From positions 4,092,001-4,156,000 of the forward strand of contig NZ_CP114285.2 in the NCBI RefSeq assembly GCF_027111255.2: a DNA stretch of 64,000 nt, in the 5' to 3' direction. Position numbers and translations under genes: made by a program. This document shows, one piece after another, positions 25,181 through 35,900 of the stretch (the stretch's first letter is position 1; every line of letters starts with the position of its first letter). Source of the stretch: Flavobacterium flavigenum (lineage in GTDB: Bacteria; Bacteroidota; Bacteroidia; Flavobacteriales; Flavobacteriaceae). A model generated the notes under the pieces. The model was not told the origin of the DNA. It ran no database searches and saw nothing but the letters and a program-made list of their open reading frames with translations.

Positions 25181-28100
25181 TTATTGCACTCCACAATTAA
25201 ATTCTGAGGATAGTATGCCTCCATTCCCAATCAGGTAAGCAAAATTTGAATCAGCTAGTTTAATCCAGTAACCGCCTCCCAAAGCGGTTGTTAAACTTTT
25301 GCTGGTATAAAGTGTTGTCCCGACACCTACAAAATTTGTAGCAGCGTAATAGGTTACCGGGAAAGTAATCGCTCCGCAATCTCTTTGGAGTCTTGGAGTT
25401 GAAAATTGAAATGCATACCCAGGACCGGAATCAGGATCAGACCCTGAACCACAGGTAGTAATCGTGACTATTTTGCCGGAACTGTCTACTTTGTTTGAAG
25501 TTCCATTGGCTTGGTTCTTATACCATAAGCTTCCATATGCCAAAGGAGTTGTCAAGGCTTCGTTTGTATAAAGTATAGTACCAACACTTAATGTTGCTGT
25601 TGCTGCATAAAATGTATTAGGAAATTCTGTTTTGCTGCAAGCAGATAATCTTACTGTGCCGGAGCTCGAAAACTGAAAAGGATAACTCGTTGGAGTTGGT
25701 TCATTAATGATTTTTATTACACCTGTAATAGGTTCGCACAAAGAAGTAATTTTTCCGCTTATAGTAGTATTACATTCTCCTGGCAGGGTTATCAAATAAT
25801 TAAATGTCCCCGAAACAGTAGGAGTACCTGTAATAGTAACCGTATTAGAGGCAAAACTGCCCGTCACTCCTGCGGGTAATCCTGTAACAGCAGCTCCGGT
25901 AGTACCTGTAGTAGTATAGGTTATAGGGGTAAGGATGGTATTGATATTTTTTGACTGATTGTCTGTACCGGCTGAGGAGCTAAGTGTTATAGTACCAGGC
26001 GCCGAAACGGTAATTTTTCCGGTAGCATTTATAGTATCACCGCATCCGCCCAAAACAGGAATACTGTAATTAAATACACCTGAGGCAGTAGGAGTCCCGC
26101 TGATGGTTAAGATGTTTGATGCCCATGCAGCAGTTACCCCCGCAGGCAATCCCGATGGAGTGCCAAGAGTCAAAGTTCCTCCTGAAGTTGTATGTGTGAT
26201 TGGTGTTATAGCGGTATTAATGCATACAACCGGAGAAGCTGAAGCTGCATTTACAGTTTTGTTTGAAATAGTAATAGTTCCTTTTGAGGTTACAACAGTA
26301 CCACAACTTCCTGTATAGGTTACGGTATAAGCAAAAGTTCCTGTAGTGGCTGGAGTTCCACTAATTGTTACGGTATTGGATGAAAAATTTCCCGTGACAC
26401 CACTAGGCAGTCCTGAAAATGTTGCACCGGTTATCAATCCTGCAGTAGTATAAGTAATAGGTGTAATAGCTGTTGAAGGACAGGTGATTTGTACATTTGT
26501 TCCCACAGCAGAACTTAAAAAGGCATTACAATTGTTTACCTTTAAATGAATTGTATTTCGGGTCAAAACAAGGTTTTGATTCGTAACGGTTGTTATAGTC
26601 ATTTGGGGATTTGTGGAAACACAATAATAATCACCGGCATTGGCAGTTGTTAAATTCGATAGCGTATATTGTCTGGAAGTTGCACCCGCTATAGCCACTC
26701 CGTTTTTATACCACTGATAGGTATCAGCTGGTGTAAAACGATTGTCTTCATACATGGTTATTGTTTGAGTTTCTCCGGCAGCTTTAGTTAAAGTTACTTC
26801 AGAATCTGTTTTGGCTTGGTTTGAATATTCAAAAAGAGTGAGTTTACTCTTATATGCACTATATTGAGAAGCAAAATCAGCAAATCGAAACTTATTGGTA
26901 ACAAATTTAATTTGCGATATAACATTGGTTAAATCTGGGATTGGGCCTTCTAATCGATTAGTATCGAAAAAAACTAGTTTAAGTTGTAATAATTGTCCAA
27001 TTGCGGCAGGTATTGTGCCGCTTAATTGATTATTATTTAAATAAAGGTTCTGAAGCAGTACTAATTGTCCAATTTCAGCAGGTATCTGTCCTGTAAATGT
27101 ATTGTTACTTAAATTAACATATGTAACTTTTGTTAGTTTTCCAATTTCAATAGGAATGTTATCGCTTAATTTATTATTATTTAAATAAAGACTTTGAAGT
27201 TGTGTTTGCTGTCCAATTGAAGCAGGTATTTTTCCACTTAACTGATTAAAATGTAATTGAAGTGATGTAAGTTGGGTTAGCTGTCCAATTTCATCAGGTA
27301 TTTTTTCACTTAATTGATTATTATTTAAAAAAAGCTTTTGAAGTTTGGTTAGCTGCCCAATTTCGGAAGGTATCATTCCGCTTAATTGATTGATGTGTAA
27401 TTGGAGTGATGAAAGTTTTGTTAACCCTCCTATTTGAAAAGGTATTGCCCCCTTTAACTGATTATTGTATAAAAAAAGCTCTAAAATTTCTTTTAGTTGT
27501 CCAATTTCCGAAGGTATTGTCCCAGTTAATTGATTATTACACAAATAAAGTCTCTGGAGTTGCGTTAGCTGCCCAATTTCAACAGGTATTGTACCAGTTA
27601 ATCGATTACTATGTAAATAAAGAGTTTGAAGTTTTGTTAATTGTCCAATTTCATCAGGTATCGTACCTGTTAGTTGATTCATGTGTAATTGGAGTGATAA
27701 AAGTTTTGTTAACTCTCCAAGTACATTAGGTATTATACCGGTTAATTGATTATTGTATAAAAGAAGAGATGTAAGACTTGTTAATTTTCCAATTTCAGCA
27801 GGTATCGTACCGCTTAATTTATTAATGTGTAATTGAAGTGATGTAAGTTTTGTTAACTGTCCAATTTCCGCAGGTATTGTTCCGCTTAATTGATTAGTAT
27901 GTAAATATAGTAATGTAAGTTTAGTTAATTCTCGAATTTCAGAAGGTATTGTTCCGATTAATTGATTTTGGTTTAAATAAAATGTTTGAAGTTCTGTTAA
28001 CTGCCCAATCGAAGAAGGTATTATTCCATTTAGATTATTGTTACTTAAATTAATTCCGGTAACATGCCCTGCGGTAACCGTAATTCCGTACCAGCCTGAA

Positions 28101-28540
28101 GTAACAGGAGTACTAAAATCCCAGCCTGTTTTCTTCGTCCAGTTGTTTCCATTGGTACTATTGTATAGCGCCAATAAAGCGTCCTTTTCTGTTTGTGGTA
28201 TATCTGCTACAAGAGTGCTTGCCGTTTTTGCGGTTAGTTTAGTATTCGAAGTTTTATTTGTTTCCTTTGGTAAAACCTGTTCAGATGTTATTTTCTGCAA
28301 AATTTCCTCATCATTTTTTTTCATTGCTATGTACTGCTCATTTTGAAGTTTACGCATGAGTGCAACTTCTTGATGTATATCATCATCTGTAAGTCCTCGT
28401 TTTTTTAAGGCAAGAGTAATTCTGTCAGCATCAAAACCAATAGTTTTATCATTATATTCCTGTGCAAATGACACCAATGAAAATAAGATCATGAATAAAG
28501 TGATGATCCAGTATTTTTTTATTTTAAAAATGTTTGTCAT
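25181..28540 (-). CDS. LRR surface protein, 16 repeats, Ig-like and C-terminal Cys modules
   Basis: The 1,119-aa protein has a signal peptide (ending LVSFAQ), a charged helical region (20-110), and 16 LRRs of 24 aa from about 155 to 545 with the plant-type consensus LxxLxLxxNQLSGTIPxEIGQ. Next come an Ig-like domain (DTYQWYKNGVAI), three putative Ig/cadherin-like repeats ending in SGTP (690-960) and two C-terminal modules of about 70 aa with TEFPNTFYAAT, LSVGTILYT, LTT and WYK. It has no T9SS sorting domain. It is a paralogue of both neighbours and lies inside the 32-kb operon. LRRs of this kind bind proteins or glycans, so recognition of a target surface is plausible but unproven. Confidence 0.85.
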   Translation of the reverse strand: MTNIFKIKKYWIITLFMILFSLVSFAQEYNDKTIGFDADRITLALKKRGLTDDDIHQEVALMRKLQNEQYIAMKKNDEEILQKITSEQVLPKETNKTSNTKLTAKTASTLVADIPQTEKDALLALYNSTNGNNWTKKTGWDFSTPVTSGWYGITVTAGHVTGINLSNNNLNGIIPSSIGQLTELQTFYLNQNQLIGTIPSEIRELTKLTLLYLHTNQLSGTIPAEIGQLTKLTSLQLHINKLSGTIPAEIGKLTSLTSLLLYNNQLTGIIPNVLGELTKLLSLQLHMNQLTGTIPDEIGQLTKLQTLYLHSNRLTGTIPVEIGQLTQLQRLYLCNNQLTGTIPSEIGQLKEILELFLYNNQLKGAIPFQIGGLTKLSSLQLHINQLSGMIPSEIGQLTKLQKLFLNNNQLSEKIPDEIGQLTQLTSLQLHFNQLSGKIPASIGQQTQLQSLYLNNNKLSDNIPIEIGKLTKVTYVNLSNNTFTGQIPAEIGQLVLLQNLYLNNNQLSGTIPAAIGQLLQLKLVFFDTNRLEGPIPDLTNVISQIKFVTNKFRFADFASQYSAYKSKLTLFEYSNQAKTDSEVTLTKAAGETQTITMYEDNRFTPADTYQWYKNGVAIAGATSRQYTLSNLTTANAGDYYCVSTNPQMTITTVTNQNLVLTRNTIHLKVNNCNAFLSSAVGTNVQITCPSTAITPITYTTAGLITGATFSGLPSGVTGNFSSNTVTISGTPATTGTFAYTVTYTGSCGTVVTSKGTITISNKTVNAASASPVVCINTAITPITHTTSGGTLTLGTPSGLPAGVTAAWASNILTISGTPTASGVFNYSIPVLGGCGDTINATGKITVSAPGTITLSSSAGTDNQSKNINTILTPITYTTTGTTGAAVTGLPAGVTGSFASNTVTITGTPTVSGTFNYLITLPGECNTTISGKITSLCEPITGVIKIINEPTPTSYPFQFSSSGTVRLSACSKTEFPNTFYAATATLSVGTILYTNEALTTPLAYGSLWYKNQANGTSNKVDSSGKIVTITTCGSGSDPDSGPGYAFQFSTPRLQRDCGAITFPVTYYAATNFVGVGTTLYTSKSLTTALGGGYWIKLADSNFAYLIGNGGILSSEFNCGVQ
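25668..25927 (-). repeat. 260-bp tract identical to the neighbouring LRR gene
   Basis: This tract matches 29,527-29,786 base for base in my reading, while the flanking parts of the two genes differ at many positions. It codes for the last putative Ig repeat and the linker to the C-terminal modules. Perfect identity bounded by diverged sequence suggests recent gene conversion. Confidence 0.75.
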
Positions 28541-28598
28541 AATTTTTTAATTAATGATTCTTTGTTTTGTGAACAAATTCATCTACTCATTTTTATTT

Positions 28599-31500
28599 TT
28601 AATTTCCTCCACAAGTAACAATTTCGGTTACTATGCCACCTGTGCCAACCTTGAATGCATAAAATACATCAGGATCAAGACATTTATACCATACATCTCC
28701 GCCCCCCAATTTTGTTGTCAAACTGCTGGAGGTATACATTTGTGAACCAATCCCCAGCGAGCTTGTCGCGGCATAATAGGTGTTGGGAAAAGTAGTTTGC
28801 GAGCAGGCAAGGCCAGAACTATTTCTGCCAGGACCTGAAACCTGATACGCATATCCGGAGCCAGGACCTGAAGTACTGCAGGAAGAAATAAGACCTATTT
28901 TGCCCAAACTGTTGACTTTATACGATAGCCCATTTTCTTCATTTTTGTACCATACATTTGTACCAGTTATGGTTATAGGAGTCGTTAGGTTTATATCTGA
29001 ATAAAGTATCGTTTTAACATCTAATGTTTCGGAATCTGCATAAAATGTAAGAGGGAATTGAGTTTGGTTACAAACTGCTGACTGGACTGTTCCGGAATTT
29101 GAAAATCGAAATGCGTGACCTGGAGGCGTACAAGGCGACACTCTATGGAACCGTATTATTTTTACAGCTCTAATTTCTTCACAGGGATTTCCACTTTCCT
29201 CTCTTGGCAAATCAAATCTGGCTTGGGTTCCGGCTTCAGTTAAATAGATAACATAATTAGGTTCCGGATTCACCACAACATCATCTGCCTTGTACCAAAA
29301 GGATTTAAGACAGCCAACGGCTTGTGTTATTTGTCCGGAGTTCCCAATAAGATAGGAGGTACCCGCAGCACTTTCCTGATACCACAGATTGCTGCCATTA
29401 TAAACAGTGGTTAGCTGGTCGTTCCAATATAGGATTGTTCCAACCCCTAAAGTAGGTGTATTAGTATATAATTCGACCGGAAATGTTGTTTGCGTACAAG
29501 CCGCAGATGAAGTAGTATTCGAATTAGAAAACTGAAAAGGATAACTCGTTGGAGTTGGTTCATTAATGATTTTTATTACACCTGTAATAGGTTCGCACAA
29601 AGAAGTAATTTTTCCGCTTATAGTAGTATTACATTCTCCTGGCAGGGTTATCAAATAATTAAATGTCCCCGAAACAGTAGGAGTACCTGTAATAGTAACC
29701 GTATTAGAGGCAAAACTGCCCGTCACTCCTGCGGGTAATCCTGTAACAGCAGCTCCGGTAGTACCTGTAGTAGTATAGGTTATAGGAGTAAGGAGGGTAT
29801 TGATATTTTTTGACTGATTGTCTGTACCGGCTGAGGAGCTAAGGGTTATAGTACCAGGCGCCGAAACGGTAATTTTTCCGGTAGCATTTATAGTACTACC
29901 ACATCCACCTAAAAGAGGAATACTGTAATTAAATACTCCTGAAGTTGTAGGGGTTCCGCTGATGGTTAAGATGTTTGTTTCCCATGTAGCAGTCACTCCT
30001 GGAGGTAACCCTGTTGGTACACCGAGTGTAAAAGTTCCTCCCTGAGTAGCATGCATAATAGGTATTATAGCATTGTTTATGCATACAACCGGAGCAGCCG
30101 AAGCCGTATTTACTGTTTTGGTCTGAACAGCAATAGTTCCTGTTGAAGTTACAACAACACCGCAGCTTCCTGTATAGGTTACGGTATAAGCAAATGTTCC
30201 CGTAGAGGCTGGAGTTCCGCTGATTGTTATTGTATTGGATGCAAAAGTTCCCGTGACACCACCAGGCAGTCCTGAAAATGTTGCACCGGTTATCAATCCT
30301 GCGGTAGTATAAATAATAGGTGTAATAGCTGTTGAAGGACAGATGATTTGTGCATTTGTTCCCACAGCAGAACTTAAAAAGGCATTACAATTGTTTACCT
30401 TTAAATGAATTGTATTTCGGGTCAAAACAAGGTTTTGATTCGTAACCGTTGAAATAGTCATTTGGGAATTTGTGGAAACACAATGATAATCCCCGGCATT
30501 GGCAGTTGTTAAATTCGACAAAGTATATTGTCTGGAAGTTGCACCCGCTACAGCCACTCCGTTTCTATACCACTGATAGGTATCAGCTGGTGTAAAACGA
30601 CCGTCTTCATACATGGTTAATGTTTGCGTTTCTCCGGCGGTTTTTGTTATGGTTACTTCAGAATCTGTTTTAGCTTGGTTAGAATATTCAAATATGGTAA
30701 GTTTACTTTTGAATGCACTAAATTGGGATGCAAAATCAACAAATCGAAACTTATTGGTGTGAAAACTTAAACCTAATGTAACATTGCTTAAATTCGGAAT
30801 ATTGCCTTGTAATTGATTATTTTGTAAGTAAAGGTTTTGCAGTTGTGTTAATTGCCCAAGAGAAGTTGGTATTGTTCCGCTTAACTGATTAGCATATAAA
30901 TAAAGGTATTGGAGTTTTGTTAACTGTCCAATTTCAGCAGGGATTGATCCGGTTAATTTATTACCTTGAAGAAGTAGACCTAGTGCTGATGTTAATTGTC
31001 CAATTGTAGCAGGTATTGTTCCGCTTAGTTGATTACTACCCAAATTAATAGTTTGAATTTTTATTAATTTTCCTATTTCATTAGGTATAGAGCCACTTAA
31101 CTGATTGCTGTATAGCAAAAGTTCTGTAAGTTGAGTTAATAGTCCAATTTGAACAGGGATACCTCCATTAAACTGATTGTTCTGAAGGTAAAGCCTGATA
31201 AGCTTTGTTAGCTGTCCAATTTCAGATGGTATTATCCCGGTTAGTTGATTATTATTTAGAGAAAGGAATTGAAGTTGTGCTAATTGTCGAATTTGGGTAG
31301 GGAGTACTCCTGTTAATTGATTAGAAGCGAGGCTAATGTTTTGAACATTTATTAATTTTCCTATTTCAACAGGTATTGTACCGGTTAATTGATTTGCATA
31401 TAATTGAAGTGATATGAGTTTTGTTAACTGTCCGATTTGAGCGGGTATTGTTCCACTCAACTGATTATTGTATAGATAAAGTTCTAAAAGTTGAGTTAAT

Positions 31501-32927
31501 TGTCCAATTTGAGTAGGTATAGTACCAGTTAATTGATTATTGGATATATAAAGTTTTGTAAGATTTGCTAACTGTCCAATTTCAGCAGGAATTGATCCGC
31601 TTAATTGATTGAAATGTAAAAAAAGGTTTTGAAGTTGTGTTAACTGTCCAATTGAAGCAGGTATTGTTCCGCTCAATTGATTATTGTTTAGAAGCAGGTT
31701 TTGAAGTTTTGTTAACTGTCCGATTTCAGCAGGTATTAAGCCGCTTAATTGATTATTAGTTATAGAAAGATATTGAAGTTGTGTTAATTGTCCAATTTGG
31801 GCAGGAATCTCTCCGGTTAGTTGATTGGAGTATAAAAGAAGCGTTGTCGTTTTTGTTAGCTTTCCAATTGTAGCAGGTATTATTCCGGTTAACTGATTTA
31901 GATGTAAATAAAGCGATGTAATTTTTGTTAACTGCCCAATTTGAGTAGGTATTGTTCCGGTTAATTGATTTTGATATAAATAAAGAGTTGTAATATTTGT
32001 TAATAGTCCAATTTCTGCTGGTATTGTACCAGTTAATTGGTTAGTGTGTAATTGAAGTGATTGAAGTTGTGTTAATTGTCCAATTTCAGCAGGAATTGTT
32101 CCGCTTAATTGATTATTGAATAAATAAAGATTTAGAAGTTTTGTTAGTTGCCCAATTGTAGCAGGTATTGATCCGGTTAATTGATTAGAGAATAATCCAA
32201 GTGTAGTAAGTTGTGTTAATTGTCCAATAGAAGCAGGTATTGTTCCGCTTAATAGATTAGTGTATAACTGCAGTTCTTGAAGTTTTGTTAACTGCCCAAT
32301 TTCAACAGGTATTGTTCCGCTTAATTTATTAGCGTTTAAATGAAGCCATTGTATTTCTGTTAATTGCCCAATTGCGGCAGGAATTGTTCCTACTAAGTTG
32401 TTATTATTTAAAATAATCGCAGTTACATGTCCATTTGTAACCGTAATTCCATACCATCCAGAAGTAACAGGAGTGCTAAAATCCCAGCCTGTTTTGTTAG
32501 TCCAGCTGTTTCCATTGGTACTATTGTATAGCGCCAATAAAGCGTCCTTTTCTGTTTGAGGAATGTCCACGGCAAGAGTACTTGCAGTTTTTGCGGTTAA
32601 GCTGTTGTTTACAGTTAAACTCTTGTTTGTGCTTTGACTATTGTTTGTAATTATATTTGTTTCTGTTTTTAAAACTTGTTCAGATGTTATTTTCTGCAAA
32701 ATTTCATCTTCACTTTTTTTCATTGCAGCATACTGTTCATTGTGTAGTTTACGCATGAGTAGAACTTCTTGTTGTATGTTCTCATCTGTAAGACCTCGTT
32801 TTTTTAATGCCGCAGTAATTCTGGCAGCATCAAAACCTGTTTCCCGGTCGCTGAAATTTTGAGAAAATACAGTAGTGATACTCAAAAAGAGTAGTATGCT
32901 GAAAACAAATCGGCAGGTTAATTTCAT
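28599..32927 (-). CDS. LRR surface protein, 23 repeats, Ig-like and three C-terminal Cys modules
   Basis: The 1,442-aa protein begins with a different signal peptide from its paralogues (LTCRFVFSILLFLSITTVFSQ), then the same charged helical stretch (FDAARITAALKKRGLTDENI). Residues of about 160-725 hold 23 LRRs of 24 aa, many differing by only a few residues, which indicates expansion in tandem. There follow an Ig-like domain (TYQWYRNGVAVAG), three putative Ig repeats and three C-terminal modules (TTFPNTYYAAT, LGIGSQMYT, VWYK), one of them interrupted by an extra segment of about 55 aa. It comes 15 bp after the 1,881-aa shell gene. The role is probably surface binding, with the repeat number as a variable. 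Confidence 0.85.
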   Translation of the reverse strand: MKLTCRFVFSILLFLSITTVFSQNFSDRETGFDAARITAALKKRGLTDENIQQEVLLMRKLHNEQYAAMKKSEDEILQKITSEQVLKTETNIITNNSQSTNKSLTVNNSLTAKTASTLAVDIPQTEKDALLALYNSTNGNSWTNKTGWDFSTPVTSGWYGITVTNGHVTAIILNNNNLVGTIPAAIGQLTEIQWLHLNANKLSGTIPVEIGQLTKLQELQLYTNLLSGTIPASIGQLTQLTTLGLFSNQLTGSIPATIGQLTKLLNLYLFNNQLSGTIPAEIGQLTQLQSLQLHTNQLTGTIPAEIGLLTNITTLYLYQNQLTGTIPTQIGQLTKITSLYLHLNQLTGIIPATIGKLTKTTTLLLYSNQLTGEIPAQIGQLTQLQYLSITNNQLSGLIPAEIGQLTKLQNLLLNNNQLSGTIPASIGQLTQLQNLFLHFNQLSGSIPAEIGQLANLTKLYISNNQLTGTIPTQIGQLTQLLELYLYNNQLSGTIPAQIGQLTKLISLQLYANQLTGTIPVEIGKLINVQNISLASNQLTGVLPTQIRQLAQLQFLSLNNNQLTGIIPSEIGQLTKLIRLYLQNNQFNGGIPVQIGLLTQLTELLLYSNQLSGSIPNEIGKLIKIQTINLGSNQLSGTIPATIGQLTSALGLLLQGNKLTGSIPAEIGQLTKLQYLYLYANQLSGTIPTSLGQLTQLQNLYLQNNQLQGNIPNLSNVTLGLSFHTNKFRFVDFASQFSAFKSKLTIFEYSNQAKTDSEVTITKTAGETQTLTMYEDGRFTPADTYQWYRNGVAVAGATSRQYTLSNLTTANAGDYHCVSTNSQMTISTVTNQNLVLTRNTIHLKVNNCNAFLSSAVGTNAQIICPSTAITPIIYTTAGLITGATFSGLPGGVTGTFASNTITISGTPASTGTFAYTVTYTGSCGVVVTSTGTIAVQTKTVNTASAAPVVCINNAIIPIMHATQGGTFTLGVPTGLPPGVTATWETNILTISGTPTTSGVFNYSIPLLGGCGSTINATGKITVSAPGTITLSSSAGTDNQSKNINTLLTPITYTTTGTTGAAVTGLPAGVTGSFASNTVTITGTPTVSGTFNYLITLPGECNTTISGKITSLCEPITGVIKIINEPTPTSYPFQFSNSNTTSSAACTQTTFPVELYTNTPTLGVGTILYWNDQLTTVYNGSNLWYQESAAGTSYLIGNSGQITQAVGCLKSFWYKADDVVVNPEPNYVIYLTEAGTQARFDLPREESGNPCEEIRAVKIIRFHRVSPCTPPGHAFRFSNSGTVQSAVCNQTQFPLTFYADSETLDVKTILYSDINLTTPITITGTNVWYKNEENGLSYKVNSLGKIGLISSCSTSGPGSGYAYQVSGPGRNSSGLACSQTTFPNTYYAATSSLGIGSQMYTSSSLTTKLGGGDVWYKCLDPDVFYAFKVGTGGIVTEIVTCGGN
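29527..29786 (-). repeat. Partner copy of the 260-bp identical tract
   Basis: Identical to 25,668-25,927. The first difference on the right side is a single G to A change, after which substitutions become frequent. Confidence 0.75.
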
Positions 32928-32942
32928 CTGAATCTTAAAGTA

Positions 32943-35900
32943 TTATTGAACTGGAGCTCCTGTTGGAGCGCAAAGAATTACCTGTTTTTTTACTGTTGCT
33001 TTTTTACCCGGGGCTATCCTTAAACTTTTTCGTCCTGTATGGGATTGAGAAGAAGATACACTGATGTCGTTTTGTTTTAACTGTGCTTTATAATCAAAAT
33101 GGGATGCTTTTGTACACTCTTCATTGTCGTAATCTTCAAATCCGTCAGCAGCCAGTTCATTATATTTTGTATTGGATGCTACAGCTACCGGAAAACGATT
33201 GTTGTAACCATATAAAGCAGATGAATAACGGTTTAACGCATCTTTGTTTTCGACTTCCTGACCATAAGGGCTGTATTGGGTAACTTCTGAAGCAGAGGTC
33301 CATTTGTCAGTATTTTTTTTACCCCATTTATTATCTTCAAAAAGATAGAATGAAGCAAAATCGATAAAAAATCCTGTTTTACGCGGTGTAGGATCTGCGG
33401 TATAATTTCGTCCTGTTAAATAGGCATAAGATTTATTGGCTCTCCAGTTACCCAAAACATTATAGAGATATGGATTGTAATATTTATCAGAATCAGCGTC
33501 GTCATCCGCACTTATTATTTTTTCATATTCATATATCAAACTTCCATCTTCTCTAAATGTCATTTTTGGCAGATTGCATTCACATTGAGAAGGCCAGATA
33601 TCATTGTATTCTACTGCAGAAGCGTTTACGATTCTGTCATTTGCATTTGGCAAATAGGCAGGATTATTCTCTGATTCGGCAGCTGCAATTACATCTCTTG
33701 GACCTGTTATATCATTATTGGAATTATATTTATACAATGGGTTTCTCATAGAGGTTATGCTGGCCATTGAAGCCATTTGCATATTGCGATATCCCGAACG
33801 GATTACTTTCATTTTTCCATCAGTCAGGATATTTTTAACCAATTTTCCATTTATATCGAGCAATTTGAAATTTGTATCGGTTAGTTTTACGACCCAGGCC
33901 CTGATATATTGTTTAAATCCTTCGCTATCTTTCCCTGTAACCCAGACTTCATCTCCATTAATTAAGTAGTCAGATGGTTTTTCTGTTGAATTTCCTTCGA
34001 ATTTATAGCCGTTATCTGACGGTTCTATTTTTGATGTTAGCTCTGCATTTTTGGCAGCCTGACTCATTCCGGCATAACTCCAGTAGGCAGGGAAATTAAA
34101 ACTGTAATAATGGTCTTTGTACTCATTCGTCGTTTCAGTTACCAAAACTTCGCCTGTATCGGCATCCCAGGCGATATTTTTGGTGGACACTTTTGATCCG
34201 TTATCAAACGCTACTTTTTCAACAAGAATTCCGGAACTGTGAATCACTTTTGTGGTGGTAGCAGTTCTAATCTGATCTTCATGCTTGGAATATGTTGGAA
34301 TAAGAGTAGGAACAACAATAACAATCAGGGTAAAAGGTAAAGTTGCAAGATTAAAATGGGCTCCTGCAGTTGTGGTGGTCGTGGTACTTTCTCTAAAATC
34401 GTTTATAACATCATAATCAACACCTACCAGTTTATCTCTGATAGCACCTTTTGAATCAATTGTTGATATAGTATTATTCAGTCTTCCTGAATTTAAATTC
34501 TGAACAGTGGTTGTTTTGCTATAATTGTATTCAACTCCCGAGATTGGTTTCTTTTGGTCTTCACCATATACCTGCTGGTTTTTCATTTTCCCATCCATGT
34601 CATTTGTATGAACAGAAAACCCTTGCGATAAAGTAATATGGTTTTTTACATTTAAATTTAATAAGCTAGCCAAAGGCGTTGACTTATCAAATTGGGATGC
34701 TAATGTTGTGCGATCTGCTATAGTTGGAAAATCTTTTGAAGTGTAAAACTCCGTTACAACAGCCCCTGTAGCATGTTTTTTGACAACCATAGTTTGACTA
34801 TTTTCTGTTTTTTCCCTTGGTAAATTAGCCACCATAACCCTGCTGTACGTTATTTTTGGGGATGGAAAAAAGGATTCTCCAAAAGGTTCTTCAACATAAT
34901 TTTCGGTATCCGGTCCTAATAAAAGTTCTTTTTTATTTTTATCATAAAAAGGTTTTACAAATGGATTTTCTTTACAGCCCAAAGGTTCATAAGTAGCAAC
35001 ACCTGATGATGACTTGCCATCTACATCTGTATAAGTATATTTCTGACCATAAAACTGCTTGTAATCGGCATCATCGCCATTATCGGTCATTACATCCCAT
35101 TGATCATGTAGCTGAATGTTTTTAACCCTGCTGCCTCCACCAATTTTATGTCCGTTTGGATTCATAAGGCGAATCCAGGACTTATTCGTAACAAATTTGC
35201 TGGCAATTCCATTGTCTTTTAGCTGTTTGTCCGGACTTTTGAAAATATTTAGAAGTTCCGGCATCCAGCCAATCAATTGCATTACAATCCCTTTTACATT
35301 TTTAGTGTCTTCTTCTCTATGTTTATCATACATGAGCCTGCTTAAGTATTGTCTTCCAAAATTCCAGCCGGCTTTTTGTATAGGATTTACCTTTTGTATT
35401 GGGCTTACAGGTGTACTGGATTCAAAGCTGTCTCCACTTCCAGTATCCTGAACTGGAATTGAGGCATATTTTTTCACTCCAATTTCAAAAAGACTATAGC
35501 CGGAAATATCTTTTCTTACATAACCCGTAACATAATCAAATTTATCTTCGCTTGCTCCCGGTAAGGGCTTTGTGGTGGTCATATTAAGGAGGAATCTGAA
35601 ATACAGTGGATTGTCTTCGCCTCCTATAGATTTAAGATAAGTGTCTTCAAATTTTTTGACGGCATTAGTTTGATGAATATCAAAATTTTGATCAATTTCA
35701 ATATAAATATACTTGCCCAAAGAAATTTTATTGATGTCGTTATAAATAGTACCGCTAGGGTCGTTTCCGCTTCCTACTACTTTAAACATCTGCATGGCCT
35801 GCTTATTTTGTACAAAAGCATAGTCATCAGCTTCAAAATTAACTTCGATTTTACCTCCCGATGGCAGCTGTATCGTTTTGAGTAACCATGTTGCGGCATA

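Noticed and set aside
26930..32420. Regularly spaced direct repeats that at first look like a CRISPR or satellite array.
   Set aside because: The 72-bp period stays in one reading frame and codes for 24-aa LRR units. There are no unique spacers and no cas genes.
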